NCBI GenBank assembly: GCA_964489735.1
Contig: CAZBAL010000030.1
Span: 1-19,900 of the forward strand
Source: Andreesenia sp964489735
Lineage (GTDB): Bacteria; Bacillota; Clostridia; Tissierellales; Gottschalkiaceae
Length of the DNA stretch: 19,900 bases
Direction: 5' to 3'
Shown one piece after another: positions 15,567-19,900 of the stretch (position 1 is the first letter of the stretch; each line of letters opens with the position of its first letter). Under the pieces are notes generated by a model. That model was not told where the DNA came from. It ran no database searches and saw only the letters and a list, made by a program, of their open reading frames with translations. A program made the translations under genes and the position numbers.

Positions 15567-16659
15567 CTGATAGTTCTCCAACTGTAGAATATTCTACATC
15601 ATCTTTCAATGGATCACCGACTTGTACTGGTAGGCTGTCGTCCATCTGCCACTCATACCATCCACCATCATACATACTCATATTTGTATATCCGTTTTGG
15701 TACATAATAAGGAATGGTATACTCGCTCTCCAACCTGTACCACAGTAAAAGCTCAGTTCGTTTACATCTGTAAAGTCGAGATCTTTCCAAAGCTCTTTCA
15801 TTTCTTCCATAGTGATGTAAGTTCCATCATCGTTTGTATAGTCTTCCATGCTATATGGGTCACTTCCACCTTTACCCCATACTGCACCTTTTGGCTCACC
15901 GGCTTTTGGAATATATGTGTAACCACTTGTTTTACCTAAGAACTCATCTTCACTTCTTATGCTGACAAGTTTGAAGTTAGGGTCACTCTCCAATTTTTCT
16001 TTTACCTGATCTATAGACATCCAGTATTCCGGATGAGCTGGAACTTTTACACCGAAATCTTCTGCTTTTTCAGCTTTGTTTGATTCTTTTTCTAAATCAT
16101 ATCCAGCTTTTTTCCAAGCATCAAGTCCTCCGTTCAATACTTTTACATTCTCAACTCCTGCCCAAAGATATGCATAAGCAACTCTAGCAGTTCCTGAAAC
16201 ATCAGGTCCATAGAGAATTACTGTTTTGTCTTTAGTTATTCCTAAATCCAGCATTGATTTCTCAATTTCTTCAGGTGATTTCAGATTCCATAGAGGTTCC
16301 CCTTCTACTGAAGCTATGTCAACATGTATAGCTCCAGGGATATGTCCTTTTGTATAGTCAGGACTCTCTTTTTCGTCTCCCCACGCTGCTTCAAGAATTA
16401 CATAGTTTTCTGATTCTTCCTGCTGACCATCGATAACACTTTGTACCCAGTCTGGAGATACAAAAACTGTTTTCTGCTCAACTTTTTCTGCTTTGACAGG
16501 TTCTCTGTCAGTTTTCCCAGAATCTTTTACATCAGTAGATTCTGTTTTGGTTGTCTCGGTAGTTTTTTCCTTGCTGTCTTCACCAGCACATCCAGTAAAT
16601 GCGATAGCAGTTATTGAAAGTGCAGCTAGAACAGTGACAAGTTTTTTTGAATACTTCAT
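15544..16659 (-). CDS. Exported two-domain rhodanese (sulfurtransferase) lipoprotein
   Basis: A 371-residue lipoprotein: basic start, hydrophobic 8-20, lipobox FTGC with Cys24, then a Thr/Lys/Glu-rich linker (25-62). Two rhodanese domains follow. The first (about 65-190) has GHIPGAIHVD (105-114) but no cysteine in its loop (YGPDVSG), so it is the inactive, structural half. The second (about 210-350) has RSEDEF and the active loop Cys306-G-T-G-W-R, the expected place for the persulfide cysteine. Such enzymes move sulfur from thiosulfate or mercaptopyruvate to an acceptor. The two-domain plan is that of thiosulfate/3-mercaptopyruvate sulfurtransferases, but placed outside the membrane. Start 16659 follows AGAGGAG on the minus strand; a longer frame to 16713 would overlap the promoter. 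The donor and acceptor are unknown. Confidence 0.9.
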   Translation of the reverse strand: MKYSKKLVTVLAALSITAIAFTGCAGEDSKEKTTETTKTESTDVKDSGKTDREPVKAEKVEQKTVFVSPDWVQSVIDGQQEESENYVILEAAWGDEKESPDYTKGHIPGAIHVDIASVEGEPLWNLKSPEEIEKSMLDLGITKDKTVILYGPDVSGTARVAYAYLWAGVENVKVLNGGLDAWKKAGYDLEKESNKAEKAEDFGVKVPAHPEYWMSIDQVKEKLESDPNFKLVSIRSEDEFLGKTSGYTYIPKAGEPKGAVWGKGGSDPYSMEDYTNDDGTYITMEEMKELWKDLDFTDVNELSFYCGTGWRASIPFLIMYQNGYTNMSMYDGGWYEWQMDDSLPVQVGDPLKDDVEYSTVGELSDDKAAKE

Positions 16660-16714
16660 AGAATCACTCCTCTTAAGTGTTAAATGCCTAAAAATAGATA
16701 TAGCATTTTTCAAA

Positions 16715-16743
16715 ATTCTATCATGTTAAACCAGATATGTCCA
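16715..16743 (-). promoter_or_regulatory. Promoter of the rhodanese operon
   Basis: On the minus strand, TGGACA (16743-16738), a 17-base spacer and TAGAAT (16720-16715), each one base off the consensus. It lies about 55 bases before the chosen start. Confidence 0.65.
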
Positions 16744-16850
16744 AACGAAATGTGTGATGAATATATTATATGTATAGAGAATATTTATTGAGAATTTATT
16801 TTCTATAATAAATTAAGCTAAGATCAGTAAAAGAGAGTACTCAGCTAATA

Positions 16851-16859
16851 TGGTATAAT
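16851..16859 (+). promoter_or_regulatory. Extended -10 promoter of the AlkD-like gene
   Basis: TGGTATAAT: a TG motif and a perfect TATAAT (16854-16859), 38 bases before the ATG. The -35 region is poor. Confidence 0.65.
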
Positions 16860-16897
16860 TAGTTTAAAACTGAAAGCTTAAGGCGGGTGACAAAAAT

Positions 16898-17554
16898 ATG
16901 ATTTATGAAGAGCTGTTAGCTAAAATGAAAGAAAATGCTGACTCGGAGAAAGCTGAGAAGATGAGTGCATATATGAGAAACCAATTTGAATTTCTAGGAA
17001 TACAGTCAGTGCTAAGAAGGGATATTTCAAAAGAGTTTCTAAAAGAGTTAAAAAAGGGAGATACTGTAGATTGGGATTTCGTGTATAGATTATGGGATTC
17101 AGATTACAGAGAAATGCAGTACATTGCGGCTGAGTATCTGAAATCTTCTGTTAAAAAAATGGCACAGGATGATATTAATCATATAAAGACTTTAGCTTTG
17201 AAGAAGTCGTGGTGGGATACAATTGATGTGCTGGATAGGATTGCGGGTGAACTTGCTTTTAACTATCCACAACTTAACGGTACGATGGTTAAATGGAGTA
17301 CTGATGAGAATATTTGGCTAAGAAGAATTGCTATTGACCATCAACTCAAGAGAAAAGAAAAAACTGATACGAATCTACTTGAAAAAATCTTGGTTAACAA
17401 TTTAGGAGAAACAGAATTTTTTATAAATAAAGCAATTGGATGGTCACTGAGAGAGTATAGCAAGACTAATCCTGAATGGGTTAGAGTTTTTATAGATAAA
17501 TATAAAGACAGATTGAGTAATTTGAGTATAAGAGAAGGAAGTAAATATATCTAA
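16898..17554 (+). CDS. AlkD-like DNA alkylation repair glycosylase
   Basis: A 218-residue, all-helical protein of the HEAT-repeat DNA alkylation repair family (PF08713), close to the family's usual 220-240 residues. Members remove positively charged alkylated bases such as 3-methyladenine and 7-methylguanine from DNA without flipping the base. The key segment is KKSWWDTIDVLD (102-113): Trp106 and Asp110 are spaced like the catalytic Trp and Asp of Bacillus cereus AlkD. Further family marks are FLGIQ (32-36), RLWDSDYREMQYIAAEYL (64-81), ENIWLRRIAI and INKAIGWSLREYSKTNPEWV. The gene stands alone; GGCGGGTGA precedes its ATG, and it is convergent with the BMC gene. Confidence 0.9.
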   Translation: MIYEELLAKMKENADSEKAEKMSAYMRNQFEFLGIQSVLRRDISKEFLKELKKGDTVDWDFVYRLWDSDYREMQYIAAEYLKSSVKKMAQDDINHIKTLALKKSWWDTIDVLDRIAGELAFNYPQLNGTMVKWSTDENIWLRRIAIDHQLKRKEKTDTNLLEKILVNNLGETEFFINKAIGWSLREYSKTNPEWVRVFIDKYKDRLSNLSIREGSKYI

Positions 17555-17589
17555 AGCAAGAGTTAAGTTTGGGAACTATTAAGATAAAA

Positions 17590-17669
17590 AAATCCGGATA
17601 TCAGAATATGACTGGCTTCTACTGAAGTTTATATGTCGTACTTTTAACTGATGGCCGGATTTGATTTTT
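17590..17669. terminator. Long structured bidirectional terminator
   Basis: AAATCCGG (17590-17597) pairs with CCGGATTT (17655-17662); ATCAG (17600-17604) then pairs with CTGAT (17648-17652) across a two-base internal loop on each side, and a small CTTC/GAAG hairpin (17616-17627) sits inside. A T-rich run follows on the plus strand, and seven T follow on the minus strand. It separates the convergent AlkD-like and BMC genes. Confidence 0.7.
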
Positions 17670-17729
17670 GTATGATTTACTTTTTATTATCTATTAAAAT
17701 GTAATGATTACTTTTTGTTTGCTTTGCGA

Positions 17730-18290
17730 TTAAGCATTGAACTTTTCGATAAAATCTCTTGAAGGAGATGCTATAGCGGCTGTTGCTATAAGGTCTCTTT
17801 CCAACCCTTCTGACATCAACAGGTCTTTTGTCGCATCTATAGCACTTTCAACTGAAGCGATGTCTCCGGTGAACACTATAACTGATTTTCCACCCAGCCC
17901 CAAGTTCATATTTACTTTCAGCAGTTCAACTTGTGCTGTTTTCTTTATTTTGTTTGCACAGAGCATTCCTACGCTCAGGTTTCTAGCTTCTACAACTCCA
18001 ACTGACTGAACATCTTTTCTATCTATGCTTGCATTGATCTTTTCAATTACTCCATCCATTATGCTTGGAATAACTTCAGCTAAAATAAGTAAGTCGTTAT
18101 TTTCTTCTTTAACAGAATTTATAGAAGCCTGCACGTCTGCAACATCTCCTGAAATTGTAACTAAAAACTTTCCAATACATATAGTTCTATTTTGTACTAT
18201 ATCAACTGATGCCGTCTTAGTCATTTTATCAAGCATCTCAAGTCCGTATGCTATGCTCTTAAATTCTGCTACACCAATAGCAATACCCAT
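17730..18290 (-). CDS. PduT-like BMC shell protein (tandem BMC-T)
   Basis: A 186-residue protein made of two BMC domains (about 3-88 and 96-183), each with the A-I-G-V-x-E start and the G-D-(V/I)-A-x-V-x-(A/S)-(A/S)-I end helix. Tandem BMC proteins form trimers that act as pseudo-hexameric shell tiles. The N-terminal half resembles PduT closely (A-I-G-x-x-E-x-x-S-I-A-x-G), and Cys38 lies in NRTICIGKF at the position where PduT Cys38 ligates a [4Fe-4S] cluster in the trimer pore. Length also fits PduT (about 184). No other shell protein or encapsulated enzyme is in this window, so its compartment must be encoded elsewhere. GAAAGGCAG on the minus strand is the ribosome site. The shell call is firm; the cluster is inferred. 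Confidence 0.92.
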   Translation of the reverse strand: MGIAIGVAEFKSIAYGLEMLDKMTKTASVDIVQNRTICIGKFLVTISGDVADVQASINSVKEENNDLLILAEVIPSIMDGVIEKINASIDRKDVQSVGVVEARNLSVGMLCANKIKKTAQVELLKVNMNLGLGGKSVIVFTGDIASVESAIDATKDLLMSEGLERDLIATAAIASPSRDFIEKFNA

Positions 18291-18334
18291 TATTTATCAC
18301 TGCCTTTCTAATTTTGTGAATAACCTTTCTTCAT

Positions 18335-18343
18335 ATTATATCA
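18335..18343 (-). promoter_or_regulatory. Extended -10 promoter of the BMC gene
   Basis: On the minus strand, TGATATAAT (18343-18335): a TG motif plus a perfect TATAAT, 45 bases upstream of the ATG. The -35 (TGTTAT) is weak. Confidence 0.55.
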
Positions 18344-18411
18344 TGTAGGTCTTATAAATAACAGATTCATATATACACTTATGATTAGTTTGGAACGATA
18401 GATTGTTAATA

Positions 18412-18442
18412 TTGGTTCCGGCGGTGTGGTTAATTTTATAAT
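18412..18442 (+). promoter_or_regulatory. Possible promoter of the nitroreductase gene
   Basis: TTGGTT (18412-18417) and a perfect TATAAT (18437-18442) with a long 19-base spacer. The -10 lies inside the palindrome TTAATT-TTAT-AATTAA (18430-18445), and GGAAC/GTTCC (18392-18396/18415-18419) overlaps the -35, so a repressor could act here. Tentative. Confidence 0.35.
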
Positions 18443-18524
18443 TAAATGGGTATAGAGTTATATGAATGTGAAATTTGGTAATAGTATTGTAATAAAAAAA
18501 TTATAATAATTGGAGGGGTAATCA

Positions 18525-19097
18525 ATGAGTTTTGTTGATATAGTTAAAAAAAGAAGATCTTATTATTCAATTAACAAGGATTTAGGTGGAGTTACTGAAG
18601 AAGAAATAGTTGAGATGGTAGAGGAATTGACCAAAGCTACTCCTGATGCTTATAATATGAGAAGTGCAAGAGCGGTTGTAGTATTTGGTGAAAAGCATGA
18701 TAAGCTCTGGGATACCATATATGATACTTTTGGTGGTAAAGTGAAGAGAGAAAAGATAGATACATTCAAGAATGGATATGGAACTATTCTGTTCTATATT
18801 GAAAATAAAGCAGTAAAAGCTTCTCAGGATGCACTGCCAAGTTATGCTGAGAATTTTGCTATTTGGTCTAATCAGGCGAATGCAATGCTTCAGTATATAA
18901 TTTGGATAGGATTGAGAGATAAAGGTTTAGGAGCATCACTACAGCATTATAATCCTGTTATAGATGAAAATCTTGCGAAAATGTTTGATATTCCTGAAAG
19001 CTGGGGACTGCTTGCACAAATGCCTTTTGGTGGAATAGAGGAAGAGGTTGATCCGAAGGATCCTGAGGATATTTCTAAGAGGGTAATTATTAAGTAG
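18525..19097 (+). CDS. Nitroreductase-family protein (small, Frm2/HBN1-like)
   Basis: A 190-residue flavoprotein-type sequence. The N-terminal KKRRSYYSINKDLG has the Arg-Arg-Ser element where nitroreductases bind FMN phosphate, followed by an acidic helix and TKATPDAYNMRSARAVVVFG, the usual N/S-R region. Later ...IWSNQANAMLQYIIWIGLRDKGLGASLQHYNP (109-140) and FDIPESWGLLAQMPFG (152-167) fit the small nitroreductase branch that includes yeast Frm2/HBN1 and bacterial YdfN/YodC-type enzymes. It probably reduces nitro compounds or quinones with NAD(P)H and FMN; the natural substrate is unknown. TTGGAGGGG precedes the ATG. The gene stands alone and no simple terminator follows, although the hairpin element 40 bases downstream could stop transcription. 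Confidence 0.88.
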   Translation: MSFVDIVKKRRSYYSINKDLGGVTEEEIVEMVEELTKATPDAYNMRSARAVVVFGEKHDKLWDTIYDTFGGKVKREKIDTFKNGYGTILFYIENKAVKASQDALPSYAENFAIWSNQANAMLQYIIWIGLRDKGLGASLQHYNPVIDENLAKMFDIPESWGLLAQMPFGGIEEEVDPKDPEDISKRVIIK

Positions 19098-19132
19098 TTA
19101 TAGTTCTGTTGATAGTTTTTAATTAGCGTTTT

Positions 19133-19338
19133 ATCAAGAAAAACATAATTTATAGAAAGTCATATTTATGTTTTGTTTTAAACTTGCATTGTATATAAAG
19201 ATTACAAAGTTATCGAAACATTTACAAAGTATTTTAAATCAAGAAAAACATAATTTATAGAAAAGCATATTTATTATTTTCGTTTTAAGACTGCAACGAA
19301 AATAAAAATTGCAACATTCTCTAAATTATGTTTTTCTT
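19133..19338. repeat. Repeated hairpin-forming element
   Basis: A 26-base word (19133-19158) recurs exactly at 19238-19263, and the similarity continues more loosely for about 30 bases. Bases 19241-19257 are perfectly complementary to 19322-19338 (17 pairs), and an inner hairpin ATTTTCGTT/AACGAAAAT (19276-19284/19295-19303) lies between them. The second copy plus the inverted arm forms a large stem-loop; the first copy is a left half only. This could be a small non-autonomous mobile or REP-like element, or a duplicated terminator. Confidence 0.7.
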
Positions 19339-19679
19339 TCTTATTACATATTGATTGTTATATTGGCTGTTGGAACTGCTATAATTAGAAAATGAATCTA
19401 TACTAAGGGTTTAGGGTGGAAAGATTATAATACAAAGGCCATAATATATCGGTGTATGAAATGGTGAAAAGCTATATGGCTGTTATGAGGGGAACTGAAC
19501 CCCCACATAATCGTAATCTCTCTAATAATAAATTCTTGTGGATTGGGATTTGATTTTAATATTTAATTCACTACAGTGAGGTGCTTGAGAAAAATCAAAA
19601 ATATAATAGCTAAAATAGCTGAAATTCAGTCGTTAAGGAAAAAGTTTAAAAGAAAATTTTAAATAATACAAAAAACAAG
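19339..19679. other. Non-coding stretch before the leader promoter
   Basis: No gene that I can support. Three -10-like boxes occur without good -35 partners: TATAAT 19380-19385 (TTGTTA 19 bases upstream), TATACT 19399-19404 and TATAAT 19426-19431. A hairpin lies at 19483-19510. Bases 19637-19679 are an A/T-rich tract with the inverted repeat TTTAAAA/TTTTAAA, resembling an UP element just before the promoter at 19680. Confidence 0.5.
19483..19510. other. GC-rich hairpin in the non-coding region
   Basis: TTATG (19483-19487) and GGGG (19489-19492) pair with CCCC (19500-19503) and CATAA (19506-19510) around loop AACTGAA. No T-run follows, so this is not a standard terminator. It may belong to a structured RNA; its identity is unknown. 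Confidence 0.5.
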
Positions 19680-19709
19680 TTGACAGTAATATAGGATAGG
19701 TGTTAAGAT
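19680..19709 (+). promoter_or_regulatory. Strong promoter, possibly of a stable-RNA (rRNA) operon
   Basis: Perfect TTGACA (19680-19685), an 18-base spacer and TAAGAT (19704-19709), preceded by an A/T-rich tract like an UP element. At least 190 non-coding bases follow to the window end, ending ACTTTTAAAAAAGTG, which looks like the stretch before a second promoter. This arrangement is typical of clostridial rRNA operon leaders. The promoter is clear; the rRNA assignment is inferred. Confidence 0.6.
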
Positions 19710-19900
19710 AAACAAGTTGTCTTTTGAGGGGCACAAAGAGAAACACTTGAAAATCTTTCGAGTAGACACAAGAGTTTGACCAGATAGATTAATGAACAGA
19801 AGTTAAGAGGTTAAACAAAAAGAAAAACTTATCGAAGTGCTGGTTTGTTAAGAATGTTAAGACTGATTTAAAAAGAAATTAAAAAACTTTTAAAAAAGTG

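Noticed and set aside
15482..15748. Plus-strand frames opposite the rhodanese gene
   Set aside because: They overlap a well-supported gene on the other strand and show no domain or ribosome-site support.
16794..16813. ATTTATT/AATAAAT inverted repeat between the divergent rhodanese and AlkD-like promoters as an operator
   Set aside because: It contains only A and T in a very AT-rich spacer, so chance is a sufficient explanation.
19480..19515. Minus-strand T-arm-like hairpin followed by GCCA, suggesting a tRNA or tmRNA 3' end
   Set aside because: The loop lacks the invariant A, no matching 5' acceptor strand or anticodon arm is found at the right distance, and no tmRNA tag frame is visible.

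Overview
This window is AT-rich, Gram-positive DNA, most likely from an anaerobic member of the Clostridia (the Peptostreptococcales/Tissierellales area is a guess from gene content). The signs are lipoprotein signal peptides, strong AGGAGG-type ribosome sites, an SLH-anchored surface protein, a bacterial microcompartment (BMC) shell protein, and an ECF S component paired with a TudS-like protein of a type known from Clostridioides. A run of exactly 100 N (4744-4843) shows it is a draft scaffold.

Layout. 1-1000: a GIY-YIG/DUF4357 protein with its own terminator. 1235-2302: a TPM-domain membrane protein. 2413-6063 (minus): an operon of a TetR-type regulator, an FtsX-like permease (broken by the assembly gap) and its ATPase; a consensus promoter with an overlapping palindrome precedes it. 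6299-7340: an ECF transporter S component overlapping a TudS-like Fe-S protein, a probable uptake-and-desulfuration pair. 7501-10943: a pstS-pstC-pstA-pstB phosphate transporter with a strong hairpin between pstS and pstC and no phoU. 11093-12214: an orphan metal/cofactor-type substrate-binding lipoprotein. 12557-15028: a secreted LRR + Ig-like + SLH surface protein, framed by two related terminators. 15108-16659 (minus): an exported two-domain rhodanese lipoprotein overlapping a small four-helix membrane protein. 16898-17554: an AlkD-like DNA glycosylase. 17730-18290 (minus): a PduT-like BMC shell protein with no other BMC genes nearby. 18525-19097: a small nitroreductase.

From 19098 to the end no protein gene is visible. 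This part holds a repeated hairpin-forming sequence (19133-19338), another hairpin (19483-19510), and a strong promoter behind an AT-rich tract (19680-19709). The promoter starts a non-coding leader that runs off the window and looks like the upstream region of a stable-RNA operon, possibly rRNA.

Themes. Several genes concern the cell surface and transport (Pst, ECF, FtsX exporter, binding lipoproteins, SLH protein). Two separate loci point to sulfur chemistry (TudS-like protein, exported rhodanese). The best candidate for a poorly described system is the ECF S component/TudS-like pair; the orphan PduT-like protein is second.
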